A stretch of 53,967 nt of DNA from JBAZDC01 sp041654595 (GTDB lineage: Bacteria > Pseudomonadota > Gammaproteobacteria > Burkholderiales > Burkholderiaceae_B): NCBI GenBank assembly GCA_964551305.1, contig CAZKBT010000017.1, forward strand, positions 1 through 53,967, given 5' to 3'. Of this stretch, positions 41,436 to 49,857 are shown one piece after another. The notes beneath the pieces are model-generated. The model was not told the origin of the DNA. It was given only the letters and a program-made list of their open reading frames with translations, and ran no database searches. A program made the position numbers and the translations under genes. Within the stretch, counting starts at the first letter, position 1, and every line of letters starts with the position of its first letter.

Positions 41436-41876
41436 CTACTTGTTCTTCTTGGGAATGGCGGCGATGACGTCCACTTCGATGAGCATGCCGGGATGCGCCA
41501 GCGAGGCGACGCCGACCGACGTTCTGGCCGGGGGATTTTCCGTGCCGAATATGCGGTTGGATACTTCATTGAAAATGTTCTGCTGCGCCATGACATCGGT
41601 AAAGTAGATCGTCATTTTCACGATGTCCCGGAGTGTTGCGCCGTCTGCTACAAGCACTTGCTCGATGTGCTTGAACGTATCTTCCGCTTGTTTTCTGAAA
41701 TCGCCCGTCAGCCACTGCGCTTCTTCCTCGGGGTCGTGCGGATGCTTGTGGTAGGGCGGTATGCAGGCCGCGCCTGAAAGAAACAGGAGACGGCTGCCTT
41801 CCACGGCATATGCCGCTGAAAACGGGCTGTTGTATTCAGGCACCAGCGGCACGTGATGTATGGGTTCTATGTTCAT
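41436..41876 (-). CDS. RidA-family (YjgF) enamine/imine deaminase
   Basis: This 146-residue protein of the RidA superfamily hydrolyses reactive imines or, in some catabolic members, acts as an aminomuconate-type deaminase. Conserved parts are LFLSGAACIPP, DTFKHIEQVLVADGATLRDIV and PARTSVGVASLAHPGMLIEVDV, with the catalytic Arg near 117 and Glu near 132. GGAAG precedes ATG 41876. As first gene of the operon with an FAH enzyme, a ring-cleavage or amino-acid-like substrate is plausible. Confidence 0.85.
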   Translation of the reverse strand: MNIEPIHHVPLVPEYNSPFSAAYAVEGSRLLFLSGAACIPPYHKHPHDPEEEAQWLTGDFRKQAEDTFKHIEQVLVADGATLRDIVKMTIYFTDVMAQQNIFNEVSNRIFGTENPPARTSVGVASLAHPGMLIEVDVIAAIPKKNK

Positions 41877-41953
41877 TTGACTTCCATGAAAAGGTTGACT
41901 GCCAAGTTCGGGGTGATGAAATGGCCGGGGCGACGACGTGATGCTTTATTCAT

Positions 41954-42006
41954 AAGGGCCATAAATTATCATGACATAATTTATATCATGATAATTTATG
42001 GTCCTT
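41954..42006. repeat. large inverted repeat between the divergent RidA operon and MFS gene
   Basis: Arms 41954-41974 and 41986-42006 are 21 bases each and pair perfectly except for one G-T position; the inner 16 bases (CCATAAATTATCATGA) are exact. The loop is 11 bases. It lies in the 288-base divergent gap, upstream of both start codons, and probably serves as an operator. The AT-rich sequence contrasts with the GC-rich genes around it. Confidence 0.75.
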
Positions 42007-42164
42007 ACATTGGTGTTAATACTGAGACGGGAGAACGGCATGCGGTTGTGCTAGCATTGCTGTGACACGACGGCACGGCCATACATACAGGACGCAGAAA
42101 GATACAACGTATAGACCGTATCGTTCCCTGGGAACGTTCTACCTGAAAGATAGCTGAGATAGTG

Positions 42165-43379
42165 ATGTCATTGGCGGTGCCCGGCTGGCTTGCTCCCGTA
42201 GCGGCAATATTCGTTCTGCAAACCATCGCCGCGTTTCTGTCGCGACTCATTCCCATCATCGCGCCGGCCATTTCCGATGAATTCGGCTGGGGCGGCAGTT
42301 CCATCGGCTACTTGAGCGCGGCGGGGTCGCTGGGCGGGCTTTTCATTCTCGTCGGCGGGTCGACGCTGCTCAAGCAAATTGGCGGCATGCGCACCATGCA
42401 GCTTACGCTGTTCCTGGGCGCGGCGTGCATGGCGCTTTTCTTGCATCCCAGCATCGGCGTGGCGCTGGCCGCCTGTTTTTTCATGGGTTTCAGCAACGGC
42501 GCCTCCAACCCGGCGGGCAGCGAAGTCCTGCAGCGCTTTTCTCCGCCCGATAAGCGCAACTTGATATTTTCCATCAAGCAAGCCGGCGTGCCGTTGGGCG
42601 GCCTCATCGCGGGGCTGGTGATCCCGGCCATCGTCTTCGTGGCGGGCTGGCGCGCTGCCTTGTTCGCCAGCGCGCTCCTGGTGGTGCTGCCGACCATGCT
42701 GACCTGGCGCATGAGCGGCCGGCTGGATAGGCCGGCGGCGTCGAGTCTTGGATTTCTCAGCATGCCGAATCTGCAGTCGCTGCGGGCGCTTCGCGCGCCG
42801 CTGCTGTCCTTGAGGCAGAGTTCCGGACTGTTGAAGATGTCCATCGTCGGCAGTTTGTTCGCCGTTTCCCAAAGTTGCTGGTTCACCTTCACCGTCATTT
42901 ACTTGATCGATGAACTGGATTATTCGCTGGGGCTGGCGGGTATCGTATTTTCCGTTATGCAAATAGGGGGCGTCATCGGCCGTATCGGGCTTGGTTGGCT
43001 ATCCGATCGGATCCATTCGGCCAACGTGGTATTGGCGATCGCGGCGATCGTGTCCGCGGCGACGACGGTGCTGCTTGGATTGAGCGCCGCCACGTGGCCG
43101 CTCTGGGTAGTGGCGGTCCTGGTATTCCTTGCGGGGTGTTCGGTCGCCAGCTGGAACGGCGTCCAGATCGCTGAAATCGCGCGTCGTTCTCCGCCCGGCA
43201 TGATCGCTGAAACCGCTGCGGGATCGAGCATTCTGATCAACCTGATCAACATGATCGCGCCTACCGTCTTCGCCACGTTCATTGCGTTCAGCGGCCGATA
43301 CGATTACGCCTTTGCCGCCGCCGGCGTTTGCACCTTGCTCGCGCTGGCTTTCATGCCCTACGAGAAACGGGCTGGATAG
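42165..43379 (+). CDS. MFS transporter
   Basis: This 404-residue transporter has about 12 hydrophobic segments and the MFS loop motif between helices 2 and 3 is modified (LLKQIGGMRTMQ). It has a helix-7 to 8 loop, GLGWLSDRIHSANV, and a conserved SFGWGGSSIG-like helix 1-2 region. It is probably an exporter or importer of an organic acid related to the divergent operon. ATG 42165 is used, though GTG 42162 overlaps it. It ends four bases before the convergent EamA gene. Confidence 0.85.
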   Translation: MSLAVPGWLAPVAAIFVLQTIAAFLSRLIPIIAPAISDEFGWGGSSIGYLSAAGSLGGLFILVGGSTLLKQIGGMRTMQLTLFLGAACMALFLHPSIGVALAACFFMGFSNGASNPAGSEVLQRFSPPDKRNLIFSIKQAGVPLGGLIAGLVIPAIVFVAGWRAALFASALLVVLPTMLTWRMSGRLDRPAASSLGFLSMPNLQSLRALRAPLLSLRQSSGLLKMSIVGSLFAVSQSCWFTFTVIYLIDELDYSLGLAGIVFSVMQIGGVIGRIGLGWLSDRIHSANVVLAIAAIVSAATTVLLGLSAATWPLWVVAVLVFLAGCSVASWNGVQIAEIARRSPPGMIAETAAGSSILINLINMIAPTVFATFIAFSGRYDYAFAAAGVCTLLALAFMPYEKRAG

Positions 43380-43382
43380 CAT

Positions 43383-44327
43383 TCATTGGTCGCCCGAGGC
43401 ACGTCCGCGGCGCAACAAGGGCAGCCAGGCTTGGGCGTTGACTACCAGCAGGCCCGTCAGCACCAGGACCGCGCCGGCCATGAATTCCGGCGTCAGGCGC
43501 TCGTCCAGCAGCAACACGCCCATGGCCATGCCGAACAACGGGGTCATGAACGACAGCACGCCCAAGGGCGCGGCCAGGTAGCGCCTGAGCAGCCAGAACC
43601 AGACCAGGTAGCTGGCGAACGAAATGAGCAGCACCTGGAATGCCAGGCTGGCCCAAACCATCGGCGTGCCATTGAAATAGGTTTGTCCGGTCATCAGCGC
43701 GATAGGCAGCAGCCAGATGCATGCGCCGGCCAGCTGGAGGAAGAGGGTTTGGGTGGCGGGCGCCTCGCTCAGGCGGCTGGTGCGCACGGCCACCGTGGTC
43801 AATCCCCAGGCCGCGCCGGCGCCCAGCCCCATCAGGTCTCCCAGCAGCCAGTCGGCGTTCGTTTCCGTGTGGCCGCTGTTTCCCGTTATCAGGGCCGGCG
43901 CCAGAAACATGACGACGATGCCGAAGAAAGCCAGGACGATCCCCGCCCATTGCGTCGCGCTCAGACGTTCTTCCGGCAGGCGGATATGCAATCCCATGGC
44001 GGCGAACAGGGGGGCGGTATAGAGGAATACCGCCATGTGCGATGCGCTGGTCCAGCGCAATCCTTCGGCCACGAACAGGAATTCGGCCGCGAACAGCGTG
44101 CCCACCACCAGCCCCGAGCGCAGTCCCACGCCCCGCAGCCAGGGCTCGCGCAGAACGAGCCGGCCGAACAGCCAGACCAGCAAGGCCGCCACCCCGGATC
44201 GCAGCACGATCTGCAGCAGCGGCGCGATATCGTCGGCCACGCCTTTGATGACCACTTGGTGCATGCCCCAGGCAAGGCATAGCGCCATCATGATCGCGGC
44301 GGCATGGCCATCGACGGCTTTCCTCAT
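43383..44327 (-). CDS. EamA (DMT) family transporter
   Basis: This 314-residue protein has ten probable helices in two EamA halves. The first includes MHQVVIKGVADDIAPLLQ and the second ASYLVWFWLLRRYLAAPLG. These export small metabolites such as amino acids. It converges with the MFS gene, four bases apart, with no visible terminator between. The substrate is unknown. Confidence 0.85.
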   Translation of the reverse strand: MRKAVDGHAAAIMMALCLAWGMHQVVIKGVADDIAPLLQIVLRSGVAALLVWLFGRLVLREPWLRGVGLRSGLVVGTLFAAEFLFVAEGLRWTSASHMAVFLYTAPLFAAMGLHIRLPEERLSATQWAGIVLAFFGIVVMFLAPALITGNSGHTETNADWLLGDLMGLGAGAAWGLTTVAVRTSRLSEAPATQTLFLQLAGACIWLLPIALMTGQTYFNGTPMVWASLAFQVLLISFASYLVWFWLLRRYLAAPLGVLSFMTPLFGMAMGVLLLDERLTPEFMAGAVLVLTGLLVVNAQAWLPLLRRGRASGDQ

Positions 44328-44351
44328 CGTAACGATTCCTTTAAATCCATA

Positions 44352-44702
44352 TCAATCCTCGTCCGCGTCGTCCAGATGAAACTTGTGCATGATGCGATGT
44401 GCGATGGGCGCCAATACGACGCCGAGCGTCGCCATCACCACCAGCCCGACAAAAAATCCATAGGCGGCGAAAAAGAGACGTCCGCCCGCCGTGCCCGGCA
44501 GGGCATAGGTGCCGATTCCGCCGATGATGAAAGCGGCATTCATTAGGGCATCGTGCAAATTGCCGCCGTCGAGCCACCAGAGGCCCAGCACGCCGACCAA
44601 CAGCGTGACGACGAGCAGTAGTATGGCATAGACGACGTGCAGCAGCAGGCGCCGCCTGAAATGCGTGGGATGCAGCAAGGGCTCTTTGCGGGATTCATAC
44701 AT
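44352..44702 (-). CDS. small three-helix membrane protein
   Basis: This 116-residue protein has three hydrophobic segments (about 22-45, 58-76, 80-98), the middle-to-last loop being YALPGTAGGRLFFAAYG, which hints at an ion-channel-like pore but is not decisive. The tail is His-rich and acidic (HRIMHKFHLDDADED). It is 24 bases from the EamA gene and divergent from aquaporin. No named family is recognised with confidence. Confidence 0.6.
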   Translation of the reverse strand: MYESRKEPLLHPTHFRRRLLLHVVYAILLLVVTLLVGVLGLWWLDGGNLHDALMNAAFIIGGIGTYALPGTAGGRLFFAAYGFFVGLVVMATLGVVLAPIAHRIMHKFHLDDADED

Positions 44703-44925
44703 GGCGGCGAGGCTTCCTTTGATCTAGAACCGCTGGGCGTGGTTGGGCCGCAGCCTATCAGAGGCGGCGCGAAAAGTACAACATCCTTCGGGCGCGGTCC
44801 GTTTTTGACGCAAAGGCCTTGGCTGCGTATTTCGGGTCTTGACAATTGTTTGCGCGCAGACCGTAGCAAGTTTCGATTCGTGTCGCTAGACTCATGGTCA
44901 TCTCAATAAACGATGGGTCGATGAC

Positions 44926-45627
44926 ATGTCCATGACAAAACGATGCGCCGCGGAACTGTTGGGTACGTTCTGGCTGGTGTTTGGGGGATGCGGGAGCGCA
45001 ATATTCGCAGCGGCTTATCCGGAACTGGGTATCGGTTTCGCCGGCGTGTCGCTGGCGTTCGGCTTGACGCTGCTGACGATGTGCTACGCCATCGGCAATA
45101 TTTCGGGTTGCCACATCAATCCGGCGGTCACGCTGGGCCTGGTTGCCGCGGGCCGGTTTCCGGCGCGCGAGCTGGTGCCTTACGTCGTCGCGCAAGTGCT
45201 GGGCGGCATCGCGGCCGGCGCGGCGCTGTATTTGATCGCCACCGGCAAGGCGGGTTTCGATGCGGTGGGCGGCGGCTTCGCCTCCAACGGCTACGGGGAG
45301 CATTCTCCGGCGAACTACAGCCTGGGGGCCGCGCTGACGGCGGAGATCGTCCTGACCGGATTTTTCCTCTTCATCATCATGGGCGCGACCCACAAGCGCG
45401 GCTATGCCGGGCTGGCGGGCGTGGCCATCGGCTTTTCGCTTACCTTGATACATCTGATCAGCATACCCATCACGAACACGTCGGTTAATCCGGCGCGCTC
45501 CACCGGCGTGGCGCTTTTTCAGGGCACCTGGGCGGTGGAGCAACTATGGCTGTTCTGGCTGGCGCCCCTGATCGGCGGCGTTCTGGGCGCGGTCGCCTAC
45601 CGTTGCCTGCATGCCAACGACGACTGA
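44926..45627 (+). CDS. aqpZ: aquaporin Z
   Basis: This 233-residue water channel has six helices and two half-helices. NPA boxes are at 65-67 (HINPAVT) and 188-190 (SVNPARS). The narrow selectivity filter of AqpZ is present: Phe45, His176, Thr185 and Arg191, each two residues beyond the E. coli positions. This is water-selective rather than glycerol-type. ATG 44926 is followed by an in-frame ATG at 44932. A strong terminator follows at 45671-45710. Confidence 0.92.
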   Translation: MSMTKRCAAELLGTFWLVFGGCGSAIFAAAYPELGIGFAGVSLAFGLTLLTMCYAIGNISGCHINPAVTLGLVAAGRFPARELVPYVVAQVLGGIAAGAALYLIATGKAGFDAVGGGFASNGYGEHSPANYSLGAALTAEIVLTGFFLFIIMGATHKRGYAGLAGVAIGFSLTLIHLISIPITNTSVNPARSTGVALFQGTWAVEQLWLFWLAPLIGGVLGAVAYRCLHANDD

Positions 45628-45670
45628 CGGTCCGCACGGATTTTCGCGCCATTTCTTTCCCGGGCCGCAC

Positions 45671-45710
45671 CCCGGCGCCTGAAGACGAATCCGGGCGCCG
45701 GGTTTTTTTT
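45671..45710 (+). terminator. terminator after aqpZ
   Basis: CCCGGCGCC (45671-45679) pairs with GGCGCCGGG (45694-45702) around a 14-base loop, then eight T residues (45703-45710). A strong intrinsic terminator at the end of the aquaporin transcript; the next gene begins 150 bases on. Confidence 0.9.
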
Positions 45711-45859
45711 GGGGGAGCGGGGCGGTGGATTCTCCGCCGGCTCCTTGACGAGCCCTTTCGCCTCGGATACAACGGTAGAATCGTTACCTGCCGCGCGATG
45801 CGCAGGATCCATGGGATTATCGCGCGGATTTTGTTTGTCTCCAGAGGGTCCGATACGGC

Positions 45860-46213
45860 ATGAATCCGTTAATAGAACGATTGGAAGCGATGCTGGCCAA
45901 AGGCAGCGACAATTTGTTGTTGCGTTTCGGCTTGGGCAAGGCTTATGCCGAAGAACAGCTTCATGACCAGGCCATCGCGCATCTCGAGCAGGCCGTCGCG
46001 TTCGATCCCATGCATTCCGGCTCCTGGTTCTGGCTGGGCCGGGCGCAATACGAGGGCGGCAGGTTGGATGATGCGTTCGGTACGCTTGAACGCGCCGTTG
46101 AGGTGGCCGATCGGAAAGGCGATGTCCAGGCGGGGAAAATGGCGCGGGTGTTCCTGAGCCGGGTCAAGAAAGCGCAGCAGCCAAGAGGACCGCATTTTCG
46201 CGTAGGGCGTTGA
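45860..46213 (+). CDS. tetratricopeptide repeat protein
   Basis: This 117-residue soluble protein consists of about two or three TPR helices: LEAMLAKGSDNLLLRFGLGK, HDQAIAHLEQAVAFDPMHSG and GRLDDAFGTLERAVEVADRKG. TPR proteins hold other proteins; the partner is not evident. The stop lies just before the next start, so it is probably co-transcribed with the lipoprotein and SUI1/YciH genes. Confidence 0.8.
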   Translation: MNPLIERLEAMLAKGSDNLLLRFGLGKAYAEEQLHDQAIAHLEQAVAFDPMHSGSWFWLGRAQYEGGRLDDAFGTLERAVEVADRKGDVQAGKMARVFLSRVKKAQQPRGPHFRVGR

Positions 46214-46215
46214 TC

Positions 46216-46719
46216 ATGAAGTCTTTTTCCGTTATTTCGTTTTCCGCCGTGCTGGGGTTGCTTGCCGGTTGTTCCTCGATGAGCGATACGCCGCCGGGCA
46301 CGCCCGTCGGTCAGGTCCTGGAAAAATATGGCGAGCCGACGATAGCTTGTCCCGATGCGGATGGCGGGCGGCGCATGGTTTGGAGCACGCAGCCCGCGGG
46401 ACAACGTGCCTGGGGCACGCACGTCGATGCGCAAGGGCGGGTCGGCGCCGTTCAAGAGGTGCTGACCGACGAGGCTTTCCGCCGCCTGTCTGACGGCCGT
46501 TGGACGCCGGAACAGGTGAGGTGCGAATTCGGGCCGCCCGCCGATATTTCTCAGATCGGCTTCGGCTCCGGGCGGCAAACCGTCTGGGCCTATCGCTATC
46601 GCCAATCCAAGGCGTGGGACGCATTGATGTATGTGTACTTCGGCCATGACGGCGAGTACGTGACGCGTTTTCACCCAGGCCTTGATTTTACGCTCGATCC
46701 GGAACGCTGGTTTTTCTGA
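46216..46719 (+). CDS. hypothetical lipoprotein
   Basis: This 167-residue protein has a lipoprotein signal (FSVISFSAVLGLLAGC, Cys near 19). The mature part has two SmpA/BamE-like turns (GTPVGQVLEKYGEPTIACP and WTPEQVRCEFGPPADISQ) and strands. ATG 46216 is used instead of TTG 46210. The function is not known; the BamE-like spacing hints at an envelope role but not as BamE itself, which is shorter. Confidence 0.75.
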   Translation: MKSFSVISFSAVLGLLAGCSSMSDTPPGTPVGQVLEKYGEPTIACPDADGGRRMVWSTQPAGQRAWGTHVDAQGRVGAVQEVLTDEAFRRLSDGRWTPEQVRCEFGPPADISQIGFGSGRQTVWAYRYRQSKAWDALMYVYFGHDGEYVTRFHPGLDFTLDPERWFF

Positions 46720-46722
46720 AGC

Positions 46723-47097
46723 ATGGACATGATTTCGCGCAAGCGCTCGGACAGCGCCCTGGTTTATTCCACCAAGACGGGGCGCATGTGCCCCGGTTGC
46801 GGCCGGCCGGTCGCGGCATGCTCGTGCCGGACGGCCGCCCGGCAGCCTCCCGCTTCCGACGGGATCGTTCGCGTATCGCTGGAAACCAAGGGCAGACGCG
46901 GAAGAGGCGTGACCGTCGTCAAAGGTGCGCCGTTGGACCCGTCCGGCTTGGCCGAGCTGGCCAAGCAGCTCAAGGCGGCATGCGGCTCGGGCGGCACGGT
47001 CAAGCAGGGAGCCATCGAGATCCAGGGCGATCATCGGCCGGCCGTGATCGCCAGGCTGGAGGGACGGGGATGGGTGGTCAAGCGCGCCGGAGGGTAG
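46723..47097 (+). CDS. SUI1/YciH-family translation factor
   Basis: This 124-residue protein has the SUI1/eIF1-like domain in its C-terminal half (VRVSLETKGRRGRGVTVVKG, LAKQLKAACGSGGTVKQG and IEIQGDH). The N-terminus has four cysteines in CPGCGRPVAACSC, a probable zinc site. In bacteria YciH can affect start-codon selection or act as a translation inhibitor under stress. It is convergent with the methyltransferase (five bases apart). Confidence 0.88.
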   Translation: MDMISRKRSDSALVYSTKTGRMCPGCGRPVAACSCRTAARQPPASDGIVRVSLETKGRRGRGVTVVKGAPLDPSGLAELAKQLKAACGSGGTVKQGAIEIQGDHRPAVIARLEGRGWVVKRAGG

Positions 47098-47102
47098 CGG
47101 CG

Positions 47103-47957
47103 CTACATGGTTTCAGGCGTAAAGAACCGTTTCTGCATGGATTGCAGCCCGAGCGTTTCCAGCAGGTTTTCCAGGCGGGCCGCGGGCTCGCGGCGCGGCA
47201 GATTTTTGCGGCTTGCGATGATCAGCTCATTTTTCATCGAGTGTTCCCAGCCCACCAGTTCGGTGACCGCGACCTGATAGCCGTGCGCTTGCAATTGCAG
47301 GCAGCGCAGCACGTTGGTGGCATGGCTGCCGAATTCGCGTGTATGAAGAGGGTGTCGCCATAACTCGGCCCATGCGCCCGCGGCCAGCGACTGCGCTTTG
47401 CTTCGGCGCAGTTCGCCGGCCACTTCGGCCTGGCAGCACGGAACCACGACGATGTACCGGGCCTGTTTATGCAGCGCGAAACGGATGGCGTCGTCGGTGG
47501 CCGTATCGCAGGCGTGCAGCGCCGTCACGATGTCGACCTGATCCGGCAAGCGATCGGACGCGATGGACTGCGCGACCGACAGATTCAGAAACGACATGCC
47601 TTTGAATGCCAGCCGTTGCGCGAGATCTTCCGCGTTCTTCACCAGTTCCTGGCGTGTTTCGATTCCGTACAAGCGAGACGGGTCGTTCAACTGCTTGAAA
47701 AACAGGTCGTACAGAATGAAGCCCAGGTACGATTTGCCTGCGCCATGGTCGACCAGCGTAATGCCTTCGCGATCTTTTTTGAGGTCGAGCAGCAGTGGTT
47801 CGATGAACTGAAACAAGTGATAGACTTGCTTGAGCTTGCGCCGGCTGTCCTGGTTCATTTTCCCGTCGCGCGTAAGTATATGCAGCGCCTTGAGCAATTC
47901 CATGGATTGGCCTGGGCGGATGTCATGAGCGGATTGCATAATATGTGCCGACGGCAT
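47103..47957 (-). CDS. class I methyltransferase (Methyltransf_32-like)
   Basis: This protein of about 284 residues has a SAM-binding fold: LVDHGAGKSYLGFILYDL (motif I), LYGIETRQELVKNAEDLA (motif II), VDIVTALHACDTATDDAIR and IVVVPCCQAEVAGEL. The PCC motif and DH-G-K motif resemble Methyltransf_32 RNA or small-molecule methyltransferases. The start is uncertain: ATG 47957, 47939 or 47900, or TTG 47996. Divergent from the DUF3820 gene. Confidence 0.8.
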   Translation of the reverse strand: MPSAHIMQSAHDIRPGQSMELLKALHILTRDGKMNQDSRRKLKQVYHLFQFIEPLLLDLKKDREGITLVDHGAGKSYLGFILYDLFFKQLNDPSRLYGIETRQELVKNAEDLAQRLAFKGMSFLNLSVAQSIASDRLPDQVDIVTALHACDTATDDAIRFALHKQARYIVVVPCCQAEVAGELRRSKAQSLAAGAWAELWRHPLHTREFGSHATNVLRCLQLQAHGYQVAVTELVGWEHSMKNELIIASRKNLPRREPAARLENLLETLGLQSMQKRFFTPETM

Positions 47958-48019
47958 GGGTGCCGTAAAGGATATGTGGTGCGAAAGTTTAACCAAAAAA
48001 TAGCGAGGACACGGTCGCC

Positions 48020-48244
48020 ATGCATACCGAAGACTTGGCGCTTCTGGTCAAGCGCGTTATGCCTTACGGCAAGTACAAAGGCCGCTTGATCGCCGACCTG
48101 CCGGGCCATTACCTGAACTGGTTCGCTCGCGAGGGGTTTCCGGCGGGTGAGATCGGGCGTCTTCTGGCCTTGATGCGCGAGCTGGACCATAACGGCTTGC
48201 GCCATCTGCTCGACCCGCTGCGGGCGGAGCGCGGCACTGATTGA
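48020..48244 (+). CDS. DUF3820 family protein
   Basis: This 74-residue protein matches DUF3820: VMPYGKYKGRLIADLPGHYLNWF, with a short helical end. Related sequences sit at the tail of exonucleases such as RNase T-like or DinG-linked proteins and may bind nucleic acid. Function as a stand-alone protein is unknown. It lies divergent from the methyltransferase by about 60 bases. Confidence 0.85.
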   Translation: MHTEDLALLVKRVMPYGKYKGRLIADLPGHYLNWFAREGFPAGEIGRLLALMRELDHNGLRHLLDPLRAERGTD

Positions 48245-48369
48245 ATATCCCATCGGTTGCTGAAATGTAAGCAAAGAATTTATTCGAGAAAGTTTGTAGC
48301 GCGGGCGTTTCGCGAAGAAATGAGTCGATACAATGCCTTTCGGGTTTTTAGTCTGGAGAGGCGAGCACT

Positions 48370-49125
48370 ATGAAGTTGAAAGTAATCATCCCCGTAGCAA
48401 TTGCCGTGACGACGCTGAGCGCCTGCATGGAAACCATGAACGTGGATGGGTTGGTGGGGGCGGGTGGCAAGATGCTGCAAGCTTACAACTTGTCCGACCA
48501 GGAGGTCGTCAGCCTGTCGAACCAGGCGTGCGCTCAGATGGACCAGGAAAACAAGATCGCGGCCGCAAACAGCAAGTACAACCGGCGCCTGCAGAACCTG
48601 GTCAAGCCGTTGAGCAAGACGCTGAATGGCCAACAACCTAATTTCAAGGTCTACCAGACGCCCGAACTCAATGCGTGGGCGATGGCCAATGGCTGCATCC
48701 GCGTTTATAGCGGCTTGATGGACAAGATGACCGATGCCGAACTGCAGGGCATCATCGGCCACGAAATGGGCCACGTGGAGCTGGGCCATAGCAAAAAGGC
48801 CATGCAAACCGCTTATACGCTTTCAGCCGCGCGCGACGCGGCCGCGGCGGCGGGCAACAGCACGGTCACCGCGCTGAGCAGCTCGCAATTGGGCGAATTG
48901 ACGGAGGCCTTGCTCAATGCCCAGTTCTCTCAGTCCCAGGAAACGGCGGCGGACGACTACGCGTTCGACTTGCTGACCCAGCGCAAGTTGAATACCAAAG
49001 GATTGGTGACCGCTTTCGAGAAACTGGCGGCGTTGGACGGCGGCCAAAGCAGCATCATGAGCTCGCACCCGGGCTCCAGCGCCAGGGCTCAGCGGATGCA
49101 GGGCAAAATAGACGCGGCCAAGTAA
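48370..49125 (+). CDS. M48 metalloprotease lipoprotein (LoiP-like)
   Basis: This 251-residue periplasmic zinc protease has a lipoprotein signal (IIPVAIAVTTLSAC). Its active site is GHEMGHVELGH (HExxH with catalytic Glu), and the third ligand lies in QETAADDYAFD. It resembles LoiP/YggG, which degrades damaged outer-membrane proteins. ATG 48370 follows GGAGAGG. A strong terminator lies at 49147-49186. Confidence 0.88.
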   Translation: MKLKVIIPVAIAVTTLSACMETMNVDGLVGAGGKMLQAYNLSDQEVVSLSNQACAQMDQENKIAAANSKYNRRLQNLVKPLSKTLNGQQPNFKVYQTPELNAWAMANGCIRVYSGLMDKMTDAELQGIIGHEMGHVELGHSKKAMQTAYTLSAARDAAAAAGNSTVTALSSSQLGELTEALLNAQFSQSQETAADDYAFDLLTQRKLNTKGLVTAFEKLAALDGGQSSIMSSHPGSSARAQRMQGKIDAAK

Positions 49126-49146
49126 ATACAGAAATCGCTTGCGTCC

Positions 49147-49186
49147 GGCCGCCGTTCCAATGCCAGGGAACAGCGGCCCTTTTTTT
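49147..49186 (+). terminator. terminator after the M48 protease gene
   Basis: GGCCGC-C-GTTCC (49147-49158) pairs with GGAAC-A-GCGGCC, one mismatch, around a short loop, and ends in a T-run (49180-49186). It also sits just beyond the end of the convergent DUF3325-like gene. Confidence 0.88.
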
Positions 49187-49199
49187 CAAATCGTGCCGA

Positions 49200-49547
49200 T
49201 CAAGCAGCCAGGACGGCCAGGCTGGCGCAAGCCAACCCGATTACCATGCCGGTGGGAGCCATGCCAATGGCCATGGCCGGCGCACGCGCCAATAACTTGA
49301 TTTGCAGGCACGCGGCAAGCGCCAGCATGAGCAGCCCCAGGCCTAGTCCCGCCACCACACCCCAGGTGAACACGGCCGGCGCCGGCGCCAGCGCGAGAAG
49401 CAGGCAGCCGCCGGCCTTGAAGGCCCAATCGGGCAGGGTCGGCGTATCGCGCATCCCCCACGAGTGCGCGCGATGGTGATTGAACTTCAAATTCAAGCTG
49501 GCTACCCCGGCGTAGCTCAAGACGAACGCAGCAATCATTTCCAGCAT
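49200..49547 (-). CDS. DUF3325-like inner-membrane protein
   Basis: This 115-residue protein has four hydrophobic helices, starting MLEMIAAFVLSYAGVASLNL; NHHRAHSW in the first loop and APAVFTWGVVAGLGLG follow the DUF3325 pattern. Such genes are often found beside iron-uptake genes and controlled by Fur. ATG 49547 has GCAGGAGC upstream; the TTG at 49565 is less likely. A Fur-like site lies at 49657-49675. Confidence 0.65.
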   Translation of the reverse strand: MLEMIAAFVLSYAGVASLNLKFNHHRAHSWGMRDTPTLPDWAFKAGGCLLLALAPAPAVFTWGVVAGLGLGLLMLALAACLQIKLLARAPAMAIGMAPTGMVIGLACASLAVLAA

Positions 49548-49857
49548 CGGAATGCTCCTGCTCAATCGAAAAATGCGGGCGTGCCGCGAGCCCCACGAAC
49601 CGCGTGGAACGCGGCATGGCCGTTCAAATAAGAATAGTTCCTATTATGCATTCATTATTAATGTAAATCAATCTCATTTAAAAAACTTATGGACCAGCCA
49701 TTGTAGATAGAATCGCCGGCGCACTACAGGTCGGCGCACGTATGCGGGCGCGCCGCTCGCCTCTGCTTTGCAAAGGTGCGAATTGTGCAGAGTTTGTGGA
49801 TCTTTTAAACGAATGAGGACTTATCCGTTATAAATCCGGGATAGGGTCCCGAGATTG
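49548..49857. promoter_or_regulatory. divergent AT-rich control region with a Fur-like site
   Basis: This ~310-base gap separates the DUF3325-like gene (leftward) and the sensor kinase (rightward). On the minus strand GAGATTGATTTACATTAAT (49657-49675) matches 12 of 19 positions of the Fur consensus and lies about 110 bases before the DUF3325-like start. AATAGTTCCTATT at 49634-49646 is a further weak palindrome. The kinase promoter is not clear. AT-content is far higher than in the flanking genes. Confidence 0.4.

Noticed and set aside
43386..44282. 298-codon rightward frame opposite the EamA transporter
   Set aside because: Gln/His/Arg-rich low-complexity product without family match; the minus strand has clear membrane helices.
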